Shown: positions 16,754-25,265, counted from the stretch's first letter. The stretch is 64,000 bases of DNA from an uncultured Dysosmobacter sp. (GCA_934590165.1 CAKTOO010000004.1:62001-126000); one strand, 5' to 3'. The notes: generated from the letters alone by a model not told the origin. Numbers and translations are program-made.

Positions 16754-16906
16754 TTACGCTTCCTCGCCGCACTTCTCGCACTGCTGGTTGGCAACACCGC
16801 AAGAAGTCTTGCAAGCAGACTGGCAGGAAGTCTGGCACTCGCCGCAGCCGCCACTGAGCACGCTGCCGGCCAGGTCACGGGTCTCCAGAGTCTGGATGTG
16901 AGTCAT
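16754..16906 (-). CDS. scfA: SCIFF (six cysteines in forty-five) ribosomal peptide, seven-cysteine variant
   Basis: The 50-residue peptide opens MTHIQTLETRDL and carries the family core CGECQTSCQSACKTSC. It is nearly invariant in Clostridia. Cysteines lie at 21, 24, 28, 32, 36 and 43 (the usual six), plus an extra one at 46. Residue 37, five after Cys32, is Gly. In characterised SCIFF peptides the Cys32 thioether partner is, as I recall, Thr37. The maturase gene lies 113 bases downstream. The function of mature SCIFF is still unknown. It has a strong promoter and ends in a hairpin. Confidence 0.96.
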   Translation of the reverse strand: MTHIQTLETRDLAGSVLSGGCGECQTSCQSACKTSCGVANQQCEKCGEEA

Positions 16907-16964
16907 AAGTCTAGCCTCCCTTGTCACAGATGTGGTGCGGACGAAGGCCCGCCCGCTTCTTCTT

Positions 16965-16994
16965 ATTAGAACATAAAAGAGTGTGGTTTGTCAA
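16965..16994 (-). promoter_or_regulatory. Promoter of scfA-scfB
   Basis: On the minus strand a perfect TTGACA (16989-16994) is 18 bases from TCTAAT (16965-16970). The -35 box directly abuts the stop codon of the upstream decarboxylase gene. Confidence 0.7.
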
Positions 16995-18422
16995 CTACAC
17001 GCCGCCAGTTTTCACCGTCCATACCGTCCGGGGCGGGTCACAGTGCTCTCCATGGAGAATGATTCCGCCCATCTCCATTTGCTGCAAGGTTTGACACAGA
17101 TCCGCCGTCACTTCCTCTCCCGGCACCAGCAGCGGCACGCCAGGCGGATAGGCCCACACCATCCCGCCGCTGACATGGCCGATTGCCGCATCCAGCGGCA
17201 GCACAGCACCCTCCCGCCGTTGGGCTTCCAGCATCCCCATCCGCCGGGGCGGCAGCGGCAGCGGCACGGCCGCCTGCGCTGCCGGAGCTTCTGTCAGTTG
17301 GCTGTCGATCTCCCCCAAGGCACGAGCCAGACGCAGCAGGCTCTCCCGGGTGTCGCAGACGCTGGTCATGGCCAGAGCGCAATTCTCCAGAGCCATCTCC
17401 AGTTCAATATGGTAGCTCTCCCGCAGGGTCTCCATGAGGAGGGGTCCCGTGAGGGAGGTGCCCCGGGTGCAGAGCACCAGTTTACCGGGATCAAAGGTGT
17501 AAAAGTCCGGGTGCTTTTCCAAGCGGTCGCCGCCGTGGCACAGCACCCTCAGGTGCCGCAGGTCCCGGATGGCTTCATCAAAGGCGGTGAGATGTTCTTC
17601 ATAAGCCGCGAACAATTCCCCACCGCGCTCCTCCAGCAGCCGGACGCACCGGTCCATGGAGCCCATCAGCAGATAAGAGGGACTGCTGGTCTCAAAAACC
17701 GACAGCTGCCGGGCCAACTCCTCTCCATCCACAAGGCCCCGGTTCCAGTGGGCCAGGGCTGTCTGGGTCAGGCTGGGCAGCGTCTTGTGAAGGCTTTGGA
17801 TGACGATATCCGCCCCCGCTGCCACGGCTCCGCCGGGAAAGGCCGGGGAAAACCCCAGATGGGCGCCATGGGCCTCGTCCACCAGAACCGGCACACCGGC
17901 ACCGTGGGCCAGGGCCACGATGGAGGCAATATTGCTGACCACGCCCTCATAAGTGGGGCTGGTGACGATGACGAGCTTGGCCTCCGGGTGGGACGCCAGG
18001 GCCTCCGCCACCGTCTCGGGCGGCAGGCTGGCGGCGGCGCCGGTGCAGGGGTCCACCGGCACCGGCAAATACACCGGCACCAGGTCCCGCAGCTCCAAGG
18101 CATGATACACGGACTTGTGGCACCCCCGGGGCAGCAGCACTGTGTCCCCGGGCCGGGCGGCGGCGCAGATGCCCGCCAGAATGCCGCAGGTGCTGCCGTT
18201 CACCAGGAAAAAGGCCCGGTCTGAGCCGTACAGCCGGGCGGCCCGGTCCATGCTCTCCTTCAAAATGCCCTGGGCGTCGTGAAGGTTGTCAAAGCCGTCG
18301 ATCTCCGTGATATCCAACTGCCAGGGCAGTTCCCCGCCCAGAGCAGAACGCTTGTGGCCGGGCATATGCATGGGACATGCGCCGCTGTCGTGATATTGCC
18401 GCAAGGTCTCCAGCAGGTCCAT
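16995..18422 (-). CDS. Orn/Lys/Arg decarboxylase-family PLP enzyme
   Basis: This 475-residue fold-type I enzyme begins with the family opening (PMHMPGHKRSALGG near residue 17). It has NGSTCGILAGICAA, the PLP aspartate in VLVDEAHGAHLGF and the Schiff-base lysine in SLHKTLPSLTQTALAH near residue 215. It has the shorter Clostridia/Bacillus-type length (about 475-490) rather than the 700+ of the E. coli enzymes. The substrate (arginine, lysine or ornithine) cannot be read off; a polyamine role is likely. It follows the DUF4317 gene by 17 bases in the same direction. Confidence 0.92.
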   Translation of the reverse strand: MDLLETLRQYHDSGACPMHMPGHKRSALGGELPWQLDITEIDGFDNLHDAQGILKESMDRAARLYGSDRAFFLVNGSTCGILAGICAAARPGDTVLLPRGCHKSVYHALELRDLVPVYLPVPVDPCTGAAASLPPETVAEALASHPEAKLVIVTSPTYEGVVSNIASIVALAHGAGVPVLVDEAHGAHLGFSPAFPGGAVAAGADIVIQSLHKTLPSLTQTALAHWNRGLVDGEELARQLSVFETSSPSYLLMGSMDRCVRLLEERGGELFAAYEEHLTAFDEAIRDLRHLRVLCHGGDRLEKHPDFYTFDPGKLVLCTRGTSLTGPLLMETLRESYHIELEMALENCALAMTSVCDTRESLLRLARALGEIDSQLTEAPAAQAAVPLPLPPRRMGMLEAQRREGAVLPLDAAIGHVSGGMVWAYPPGVPLLVPGEEVTADLCQTLQQMEMGGIILHGEHCDPPRTVWTVKTGGV

Positions 18423-18439
18423 GGGACCGCCCCCTTCTC

Positions 18440-19570
18440 TCAGGAAATGTGGATCTGGATGCCGTTGACCTCGACACCCTCCTCCGCCCGGATGAGGATG
18501 TACCTCTGGCCGTCCAGGACCCGGGTCTCCACCAGATCGCTCCGCTCCGGATTCACCTTGATGGTCACATCCGGCGTTTTGACCTCCAGCTGCCTGTCAT
18601 CCACGATGTTCCGGGGAGACAGGTCCGCCTCCGGACCAAACTGCTGGTCGTACTGCTCCTCAAACCGCTCCACGTGCTCCGGCGACACACCGCGCTCATG
18701 GAGGACCCGCTTCACCGTCACCTTGGAAATGACAAGAGGCTCCTCTTCTTTGCTCTCCTTGTGGGCGGCGATCATGCCGCACAGCTCGTCATGGACAGCC
18801 TGGACCACATCGTAGCGGCATTCCTCCTCCAGGGTGTCTCCCAGGATGGACTGGAACGTCTCCTTCTGGATGGCGGCGGGCATGGGCACGGGGCTTTTGA
18901 ACAGGGCGTCCACCAGGTCTGGATGGCTCTCGGAAATGTCCCGGGTGTAGTACAAGGCATTATACAAATTCGTGCTGCGGTCATCGAAGGCCGGAAACAG
19001 AAAGCCCACCTCCGGCGGCGCCACCACCCAGTCCGCCTCCACGCTGTGGAACTGGTTCTCCTGGATGTAATAGCTTAAGGCATCCTTGGTGAGCTTCACC
19101 GGACAGATGCTGCACAGGATATAGGAAAACACCTGGTCGGAAGCGTCATCCTGCCGTGTTCCGTCCTTGGAGCGGTATGGCACATCATATGTATCGTGAG
19201 CCAGCAGGATGAGGTAGTTGCCCTCCAGGTCCAGGCTGGCGATCACCCGCTGAAACAGGGCATGGACAGCCTCCTGGTCCCCCAGGCGGGAGTCCCGCAG
19301 GGCCATCAGCAGCCGGTGCTCCTCCCCCTCCACCACCTGGCGGGTATCGAACTCGATGTCCAGCAGGTTTTTACCCGCCGTTCCGGACAGGGTCTTGCGC
19401 AGGACGGCCAGGAGCTTTTCCGCATCCTCTTGCCGGGATAGCGTCAGGGACTGGTCGAACTCCGAGATGATCTCCCTCTTTTCGTTGACATAGCAGCCCC
19501 GCACATGGGTAATATTGCTTTTATCAGGCTTGAAGCGGCGGCGGATCTCCGCGATTTCTTTTTCGTTCAT
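18440..19570 (-). CDS. DUF4317 domain protein
   Basis: This 376-residue cytoplasmic protein begins MNEKEIAEIRRRFKPDKSNI and has the family pattern HVRGCYVNEKREIISEFDQSL. It is conserved across Firmicutes without a known function. There is no signal peptide, membrane segment or catalytic motif I can name. The ATG at 19570 follows a normal ribosome binding region and has a promoter 50 bases upstream. The polyamine-type decarboxylase is the next gene, 17 bases later, so the two share a transcript. Confidence 0.88.
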   Translation of the reverse strand: MNEKEIAEIRRRFKPDKSNITHVRGCYVNEKREIISEFDQSLTLSRQEDAEKLLAVLRKTLSGTAGKNLLDIEFDTRQVVEGEEHRLLMALRDSRLGDQEAVHALFQRVIASLDLEGNYLILLAHDTYDVPYRSKDGTRQDDASDQVFSYILCSICPVKLTKDALSYYIQENQFHSVEADWVVAPPEVGFLFPAFDDRSTNLYNALYYTRDISESHPDLVDALFKSPVPMPAAIQKETFQSILGDTLEEECRYDVVQAVHDELCGMIAAHKESKEEEPLVISKVTVKRVLHERGVSPEHVERFEEQYDQQFGPEADLSPRNIVDDRQLEVKTPDVTIKVNPERSDLVETRVLDGQRYILIRAEEGVEVNGIQIHIS

Positions 19571-19622
19571 AGGGTCTCTCTTTCCTTCCTGGGATTTGCC
19601 GGCAGTGCCGGCTATGGAGTTG

Positions 19623-19650
19623 ATTATATCACAGGCGGCGGTTTTTTCAA
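19623..19650 (-). promoter_or_regulatory. Promoter of the DUF4317-decarboxylase unit
   Basis: On the minus strand TTGAAA (19645-19650) and TATAAT (19623-19628) are separated by 16 bases. Confidence 0.75.
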
Positions 19651-19677
19651 AGGCTGTCCTTTCCGTACCATGAAAAT

Positions 19678-19715
19678 CCCGCCCCGGGGGAAAAATCCAC
19701 CGGGGCGGGTCTTTA
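19678..19715 (-). terminator. Terminator after the surface-protein remnant
   Basis: A stem of CCCGCCCCGG and its complement with a 12-base loop is followed on the minus strand by ATTTT, 18 bases past the remnant's stop. Confidence 0.75.
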
Positions 19716-19732
19716 TGCTTGATGTGGGTGTA

Positions 19733-20941
19733 TCAGCCGTTTTCCTTCTTGCGGGTGGTGAAGGTCACCACGGCCAGGCCCAGGGCAGACATGCCGGCCA
19801 GAGCCAGCCACAGAGCGGCAGCGTCGCCGGTCTTGGGCACTTCGGCCTTGGGCACGTCAGTCTTGGGGACCTCGGGATCGGGAATATCCACGCCGGGATC
19901 CATGGGGGTGGGATCCTCGGGGATCACGGTGACGGGCTTATTGCCACTGCCTCCGCCGCCCTTATCGTCATCATCGTCATCGTCATCCTTATCGTCCGGC
20001 GTCTTATCGTTGTCCTTGGGCTTGACTTCCGTCTCGACGGTGTCCGTCTTGGGGTCATTCTCACCCTCAGCGGTCACAACGGCCGTGTTGGCCACCACCG
20101 TATTGACGACAACATCATCCGTGGAAACGACCACGGTCACGGTCTTCTTCCCGCCGGCAGCCAATTCGCCGATGGTCCAGGTGACGGTCTTGCCGTCCGC
20201 CTTGCCATCGTCGCTGGCGGACACCAGCTTCACGCCGTCGGGCAGGGTATCGGTGATGACCACGCCCTTGGCGGAGGCATCACCCTTGTTCTCCACGGTG
20301 ATGGTATAGGTCAGATTCTCGCCCTGCTTGACAGTGTCGGGAGCAACCTTGTCAACGACCAGATCCTCGGAGGGCTTGGGATCGGAGGTAGTACCGGGAA
20401 CATTGTACTCCACTTCGGGCTTGGGGAACTTCTCCTCGCCGGGGTCTCCCTCGGTCGGCGTATACTCCAGAACAGCCTCTTCGTTGGTAAGGGCTTTGTG
20501 GTCACCGGGGGTCGTTTCCTTATCCACCAGCTTCAGCACGTAGGACAGCTTCACAGGCTCACCGTCCTTCACGGGCGTGTTGATGCTTCAGACGAACTGT
20601 TCCTTGCTGTTATCGGTGGCAGGCTTGTATTCCACGGTATAGTTGCCGTTATCAAAGCTCACGGTGTTGCCGCAAACCGTGCCGGCAAGCGTTTCCTCAC
20701 CGACGGTCAGCGTGAAGGTATCCACTCCCTTCAAGTCAAAGCGGTCGCCGATCACGTCGGTGACGGTGCCGGACTGCATAGTGTAGAGGATCTCATTCTT
20801 GATATTGGCAAAAATCTTGGCGGCGTCAGCGTTGGAAACGTCAGTATCCCAGTCGTGGTTGGTGCTGATAGACTGGAGGTACAGCATCAAATCGCGGCCG
20901 TAAGGCATTACCTTCCAGAACGGGCGCAAGGCCCGGAACAC
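19733..20941 (-). pseudogene. C-terminal remnant of a sortase-anchored adhesin, cut at the 5' end and carrying an in-frame stop
   Basis: Reading leftward, 20895-20591 encodes a segment like the region after a VWA domain in pilin-type adhesins (NADAAKIFANIKNEILYTMQ, VTDVIGDRFDL). A TGA at 20588-20590 interrupts it. The same frame resumes SINTPVKDGEPVKLSYVL, then a DUF11-type domain (VTVENKGDASAKGVVITDTL), a run of aspartates and glycines, proline-rich spacers, a VPKTG sortase motif, a membrane helix and a Lys/Arg tail. TGG (Trp) would restore the reading. The signal peptide and N-terminal domains are missing. The ATG at 20941 lies in foreign recombinase sequence, so the remnant has no native start. 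Confidence 0.85.
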
Positions 20942-21495
20942 TTGGGCTGGCCGGGAAAATCAAATGTGGGAAATGCGGGTATGCTCTCAAAACGACCTAT
21001 AACCCCTCTGGCTATGAATACCTGCGCTGTTCCAAACGGGCTGACCACAAGGGCTGTCCGGGGTGTGGCACACTCCGCAAGAATGAGTTTGAACAGTTCA
21101 TTTTCACCGCTATGGGGGAAAAGTTCCGGGAGTTCAAGCTGCTTCGGGGCGGCGAGGGAAAAGTCAATCCAAAGATTACCGCCTATCAGGTGGAGCTTGC
21201 ACAGGTAGAAGCCGAGATTGAAAAACTGCTTGATACGCTGACCGGGGCCAACGCCACCTTGCTTGCCTACGCCAACAAGAAAATCGAGGATTTGGACAAC
21301 CGCCGCAAAACGCTGTCCAAGGCGATTGCAGACCTGTCCGTTGAAACGCTGTCCTCCCAGCAGATTGAATTACTGTCCGGGTATCTGGACGATTGGGAGA
21401 ACATCAGCTTTGATGACAAACGAAAAGCCGCTGACGGCCTGATTTCATCAATCAGCGCAACCAGCGACTATGTAAAAATAGAGTGGAAAATCTGA
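20904..21495 (+). pseudogene. C-terminal remnant of a large serine recombinase
   Basis: The plus strand encodes a recombinase zinc ribbon (LAGKIKCGKCGYALK, then YLRCS and GCPGCG) and a coiled-coil tail of about 125 residues ending at 21495. This is the C-terminal part of serine recombinases of conjugative elements. The catalytic domain is absent. At 20943-20947 an extra G breaks the frame: removing it joins FQNGRKARNTW to LAGKIKC. No partner element genes remain nearby. It abuts the adhesin remnant tail to head, so both were probably truncated by one rearrangement. Confidence 0.85.
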
Positions 21496-21647
21496 TACTC
21501 TTTCCACTCTACCAACCCACTTGTTTCTTTATATCGTTTGTGGCCCCTTGTAAACCGTTGCTTACAAAACCCGTTACATTTTCAATTTTTCTTTCATTAT
21601 GCTACTGTTATTTTGCATAAATTTTTCTATTTTCTTTTGACGTTATG

Positions 21648-21687
21648 AAAAAACCACAGGCGAAACACTCTCCGTCTGTGGCTTTTT
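21648..21687 (-). terminator. Terminator after the M18 aminopeptidase gene
   Basis: AAAAAACCACAG and CTGTGGCTTTTT form a stem around a roughly 16-base loop, directly at the gene's stop. Between 21496 and 21647 I see only AT-rich sequence and a GAGTGGAAA/TTTCCACTC inverted repeat at the recombinase stop. Confidence 0.7.
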
Positions 21688-21689
21688 CC

Positions 21690-22988
21690 TTATATTTTGA
21701 TAGTGCCGTCCGGCAGATACCGGAAGCTGCGGCTGAAATATTCCTCCATGGCCCGGGCCAGCAGCGCGGTGTCACGGCTGCCCGCCACCTCATAGGCCGC
21801 GTGCATAGCCAACTGGGGAAGTCCGATATCCACGGAGGGAATGGACAAATGGGCACTGCTGATGTTGCCCAGGGTGGAGCCGCCGGGCAGGTCCGCCCGG
21901 TTGCTGTACCGCTGGACCGGTACGTCCGCCGCCCGGCACACCTCCCGGAACACCGCGCCGGACACGGCGTCCGTGGTATACTTCTGTCCGGCATTGTATT
22001 TGAGGACCACGCCGCCGTTCAGCACAGGGCGTTCCACCCCATCAGACAGCTCCGGATGGGCGGGATGGACGGCATGGGCGTTATCCGCCGACACCAGGAA
22101 GCTGTTGACAGCCATGCACCGCCAGTCCCGGCCCAGAGCGGTGCTGACCCGCTCCAGCACATCTGTGAGGAAGGTGGAATCCGCCCCCTGACGGGTGCCG
22201 CTGCCCACCTCTTCGTTGTTGAACACGCACAGGACCGGCACACTGCCGCCCTCCTTTGCCGTCAGGAAACCCTCCAGGCAGCCGAACACGCACTGGAGGT
22301 CATCCAGCCGGGGTGAGGCAACCAGTTCCCCCTCCGCCCCCAGCGCCACGGCAGAAACTCTGGGGTACAAAAACAGCTCTGTGGAAAGGATATCCTCCTC
22401 CGGCACGCCCGCCGCTTCCGCCAGCAGCGCCCGGAAGCGCCCCCGCTCCGTGCCGCAGCCAAGAAGCGGCAGCAAGTCTGTATTGGCCTTCAGGGCGGTG
22501 CCCTGGTTCACCTCCCGGTCCAGATGGATGGCCACGCTGGGGATCACCAGCAGGTCCCGGTCCACATTCACCAGTTGGGTGGCGATGCCGCCTTCCCGCC
22601 GGACCACCAGCCTGCCCGCCACGGACAGGGGCCGGTCCAGCCAGGAGCGGGCGATCATTCCCCCGTAGGGCTCCACCGCCAGCCGCACACAGTTCCCGGC
22701 GGAGAGGACCTCCGCCTCCTCCCGGACTTTATAAGTGGGGCTGTCGCTGTGGGCCGCCGCCAGCATAAAGCCCGCCGGCACGCCGCCGGGAACGCGGAAA
22801 GCCACCAAAGAGGAATCTCCCCGCACCACGTAGTATTTTCCGCCGGTCCGCAGCGTCCAAGGCTCGGCCTCCCACAGCCGTTCATATCCTTCCGTCTCCA
22901 GCCGGCGGGTCAGGTTGTCCACGGCATGGTAACAACTGGGGCTGGCATCCAAAAAGTCCAGAAGCCGCCGGATCAGGTCCTGTTCCAT
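21690..22988 (-). CDS. M18 family aminopeptidase
   Basis: The 432-residue product fits the DAPEP/aspartyl aminopeptidase family. It has the N-terminal LLDFLDASPSCYHAV, AAAHSDSPTYKV with the first metal histidine (near residue 80), CVFNNEEVGSGTRQGADSTF with the catalytic glutamates (near 260-275), VSADNAHAVHPAHP (near 310) and GGSTLGNISSAHLSIPSVDIG near the C-terminus. It cleaves N-terminal residues from peptides in the cytosol. The frame is open for 240 more codons upstream. I use ATG 22988 because GGAGG lies eight bases before it and the promoter is just upstream; the longer frame overlaps the HAD gene. Confidence 0.95.
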   Translation of the reverse strand: MEQDLIRRLLDFLDASPSCYHAVDNLTRRLETEGYERLWEAEPWTLRTGGKYYVVRGDSSLVAFRVPGGVPAGFMLAAAHSDSPTYKVREEAEVLSAGNCVRLAVEPYGGMIARSWLDRPLSVAGRLVVRREGGIATQLVNVDRDLLVIPSVAIHLDREVNQGTALKANTDLLPLLGCGTERGRFRALLAEAAGVPEEDILSTELFLYPRVSAVALGAEGELVASPRLDDLQCVFGCLEGFLTAKEGGSVPVLCVFNNEEVGSGTRQGADSTFLTDVLERVSTALGRDWRCMAVNSFLVSADNAHAVHPAHPELSDGVERPVLNGGVVLKYNAGQKYTTDAVSGAVFREVCRAADVPVQRYSNRADLPGGSTLGNISSAHLSIPSVDIGLPQLAMHAAYEVAGSRDTALLARAMEEYFSRSFRYLPDGTIKI

Positions 22989-23015
22989 TGCAAGTTCCTC
23001 CGTTATTGAGAAATA

Positions 23016-23032
23016 TGTGGTATTATACCACA
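23016..23032. promoter_or_regulatory. Perfect 17-bp palindrome over the promoter between the M18 and HAD genes
   Basis: TGTGGTATTATACCACA has two 8-bp arms around a single base and contains the TATAAT of the M18 promoter. Its symmetry suits a dimeric repressor. Confidence 0.5.
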
Positions 23033-23051
23033 GCCCATGGTAAAATGACAG
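23022..23051 (-). promoter_or_regulatory. Promoter of the M18 aminopeptidase gene
   Basis: On the minus strand CTGTCA (23046-23051) and TATAAT (23022-23027) are separated by 18 bases. Confidence 0.6.
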
Positions 23052-23066
23052 CCAGGAGATGATGAA

Positions 23067-23894
23067 ATGTCCATTCAATGTATCGCCCTGGACCTGGACC
23101 GGACCACTCTGGACGGGGAGGGACTCCTTTCCCCGGGAAACCGCCGAGCTTTGGAATACGCCATCGCCAAGGGCGTCCACATCGTGATTGCCAGTGGCCG
23201 CTCCTTTGCCAGCTTGCCCCGGGATGTAATCGCCGTGCCCGGCATCGAATACGCCATCACATCCAACGGCGCCGCTGTGTATCATGTCCCCACCGGGACA
23301 CGCCTCCATAGCTATGCCATGACGCCGGAGTCCGTTCAGCGTATCCTGGAACTGGTCTCGGAGGAGCCGGTAGCCTGTGAGGCGTTTATAGACGGCACGG
23401 CATACGCCCATGACGCCTATGTGGCGGACCCGGTGAAATACGGCGCCACGCCGCAGGCCATCCGCTACATCCAGAGCACCCGCCATCCAGAGGCGGACAT
23501 CACTGGCTTCATCCGCCGGCACATAGACCGTCTGGACAGCCTGGACCTCATTGTCCGGGAGGACGTGGACAAGCAGCGCATCTGGGCGCGGCTGGCGGAT
23601 ACCGTGCCGGATATCTACATCACCTCCTCCGTCCGGCAGCTCATTGAGATCTCCCACCGGGACGCCGGCAAGCACTCCGGTGTCCGCTTCGTGGCGGAGC
23701 GGCTGCATCTTTCCCCGGCAGACATTGCCGCCTTCGGCGACGGGGACAACGACGCGGACATGCTTTCCTATGTGGGCTGCGGCATCGCTATGGCCAATGC
23801 CTCATCCGCCTGTCTTGCGGCGGCGGACCATGTTACTCTGGACCATCGGGAGGATGGTGTGGCCCACGGCATCTTCCATATTTTGAAGCTGTGA
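23067..23894 (+). CDS. Cof-type HAD-superfamily phosphatase
   Basis: This 275-residue protein shows the HAD motifs of the Cof/IIB group: motif I ALDLDRTTLDG at residues 6-16 (with Arg where Gly is usual), motif II VIASGRS near 47, motif III lysine in the DAGKHSGVRF region near 200, and motif IV AAFGDGDNDADML near 225. Such enzymes dephosphorylate sugar phosphates, flavin or PLP-type metabolites; the substrate is not predictable. AGGAG precedes the ATG at 23067. It is divergent from the M18 gene with only 78 bases between. Confidence 0.9.
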   Translation: MSIQCIALDLDRTTLDGEGLLSPGNRRALEYAIAKGVHIVIASGRSFASLPRDVIAVPGIEYAITSNGAAVYHVPTGTRLHSYAMTPESVQRILELVSEEPVACEAFIDGTAYAHDAYVADPVKYGATPQAIRYIQSTRHPEADITGFIRRHIDRLDSLDLIVREDVDKQRIWARLADTVPDIYITSSVRQLIEISHRDAGKHSGVRFVAERLHLSPADIAAFGDGDNDADMLSYVGCGIAMANASSACLAAADHVTLDHREDGVAHGIFHILKL

Positions 23895-23916
23895 ATATCC
23901 CGATTTTTCAAAAAAG

Positions 23917-23954
23917 AAGCGTCCCCTGAACCGAAGGTTTCAGGGGACGCTTTT
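23917..23954. terminator. Terminator between the HAD gene and the small protein gene
   Basis: AAGCGTCCCCTGAA and its complement form a 14-bp stem with A and T runs on both sides. It serves the HAD gene and the convergent small gene that ends at 23956. Confidence 0.88.
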
Positions 23955-23955
23955 C

Positions 23956-24138
23956 TTATTCTGCCAACATCTGTTCAATGGTCCAGTCATCCAATCCGGC
24001 CAGTTCGTCCCTGATCGCGGAAAGTCCCAGCGCCCGGATGACCGCCTTGCGCTGGGCATCCGTCAGCTGAAACGAACGGACTGAACCATCCACTATTTTG
24101 ACTGATATTGTTACTTCCTCCGGGACATCATTCTCCAT
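23956..24138 (-). CDS. Small acidic protein of unknown function
   Basis: This 60-residue protein, MENDVPEEVTISVKI onward, has a central helix (FQLTDAQRKAVIRALGLS) and an acidic C-terminus. An AGGAGG stands at normal distance before the ATG at 24138, and a terminator follows at once, so I accept it as a real gene. I do not recognise the family. Between this start and 24298 the plus strand holds only a 12-base repeat pair (ACTGGAGGTATT, about 24170-24194) and no gene. Confidence 0.65.
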   Translation of the reverse strand: MENDVPEEVTISVKIVDGSVRSFQLTDAQRKAVIRALGLSAIRDELAGLDDWTIEQMLAE

Positions 24139-24298
24139 TCAGGGCGCCTCCTGCAAAAGCTACGAATACTGGAGGTATTACTGGAGGTATTATAGAAGAA
24201 AAGTCCATGACAGTCCAGTTCAAATTTGACCTATTTTATATTTTTTCTCAGTGGCAGCCTGTCTGTTTTTTTCCGGGCTTCCCGCCCCTTTGATTCCG

Positions 24299-24724
24299 CT
24301 AGAGATAGACCGCCGCCCAAAGCAGATTCACCAGTGCCCATCTGGCTCCAGTGGCGATGGCCACCGCATACAAGCCCAGCATGGAGATCAACAGCCACGA
24401 GAGGATGACCCGCAGTGTGATATGCGTGATGGCCCCGATCAGCGGGATGGAAACTTGCCCGCAGCCGCTGAAATGCCCCGCGAAGGCGTTCCCTGCAAAG
24501 CACAGCGGACAGAACAGTGCGACGGTCCGCATATAACGCACACCGTTCTCATAGGCGGCTCCGGTATCTGCTCTCAACAGCACAATGGAGAGATAGGCGC
24601 CAACATACTCCATGAGTTCTCCCAGGACTCGGATCACCCGCAGGATGTCCGGTATGCACACTGCACCAGCACCGCTGGCCGCCAGAATTTGGGGGCTGGA
24701 TGTGAGCACGGTGACCATCGGCAC
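24299..24724 (-). pseudogene. C-terminal remnant of a MATE-family efflux protein
   Basis: The minus strand encodes a fragment matching the last membrane helices of MATE multidrug/toxin exporters: YLSIVLLRADTGAAYENGVR, ALFCPLCFAGNAFAGHFSGCG and VSIPLIGAITHITLRVILSW, ending NLLWAAVYL. Only about 125 of the expected 450 residues are present and there is no start or ribosome binding site. The upstream side runs into a LysR remnant on the other strand. Confidence 0.75.
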
Positions 24725-25265
24725 TACCTATAATGCTTATTGCATCCGCCTCGCCCAGGTAGCGTCGGAATCTCACCTGCGGTATCCGGGCATCCAAGCA
24801 CAGTTTCGGAATGGATACAGCTCCCCGCCGGTGTCTTTGCCGGAACAACGCAAGGTCAATTTTTGCATTGTAAGCCGCCGGGAGGGGCCACGGAACCGGG
24901 TGCCCATCTGTCGCGATGAAATGGTGGCCTAGGTTCCCGCCGGCCACCCTCTGGCAAAGCTGCCGGCACTTCCGCTCTCCGCTTTTGAAACGGGGCTCTA
25001 TATCGACACCTAAACTGGCTTGGATGTGGACAATGTAAGGATCTTCCACAAATGCCGCATTCAGCCCAATACGCAGTTTGCCACCTATTCCATGGCGGAG
25101 GCGGGCCTTGAGATCAGCATCACGGCACCTGCAAACCTGTCTCTCGCAGCCAAAATGTTTTTCGAATTCATACAGACCTATCCAGTCAGAAATCTCTGGA
25201 AAACTTCTCTCCCGGCCTCGAGTCCAACAAAACAAAGCATATTTAAAGGCAGAAAAAAGTCCTAA
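24711..25265 (+). pseudogene. LysR-type regulator remnant (effector-binding domain) with two in-frame stops
   Basis: One plus-strand frame reads as a LysR substrate-binding domain: VTIGTTYN, SHLRYPGIQAQFRNGY, VNFCIVSRREGP, RVPICRDEMVA, VPAGHPLAKLPALPLSAFET, YIDT, DNVRIFHKCRIQPNTQFAT, then FFEFIQTY. TAG at 24930-24932 stands where Trp is expected, and TAA at 25011-25013 where an aromatic residue is likely. The DNA-binding domain is missing and some residues after QFAT seem deleted. LysR and MATE genes are commonly adjacent and divergent, so this pair is probably a decayed regulator-exporter locus. Confidence 0.72.

Noticed and set aside
20588..20590. Selenocysteine insertion at the in-frame TGA of the adhesin
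   Set aside because: The gene is already truncated, Trp fits the context, surface stalk regions are not known selenoprotein sites, and I see no obvious insertion hairpin.
21496..21647. Attachment site or element end after the recombinase remnant
   Set aside because: The stretch is AT-rich with a GAGTGGAAA/TTTCCACTC repeat at the stop, but I found no matching copy near 20900, so an att site cannot be supported.
22989..23708. A 240-codon upstream extension of the M18 aminopeptidase frame
   Set aside because: The extension is antisense to the HAD gene and upstream of the promoter, and the family starts at the ATG at 22988.
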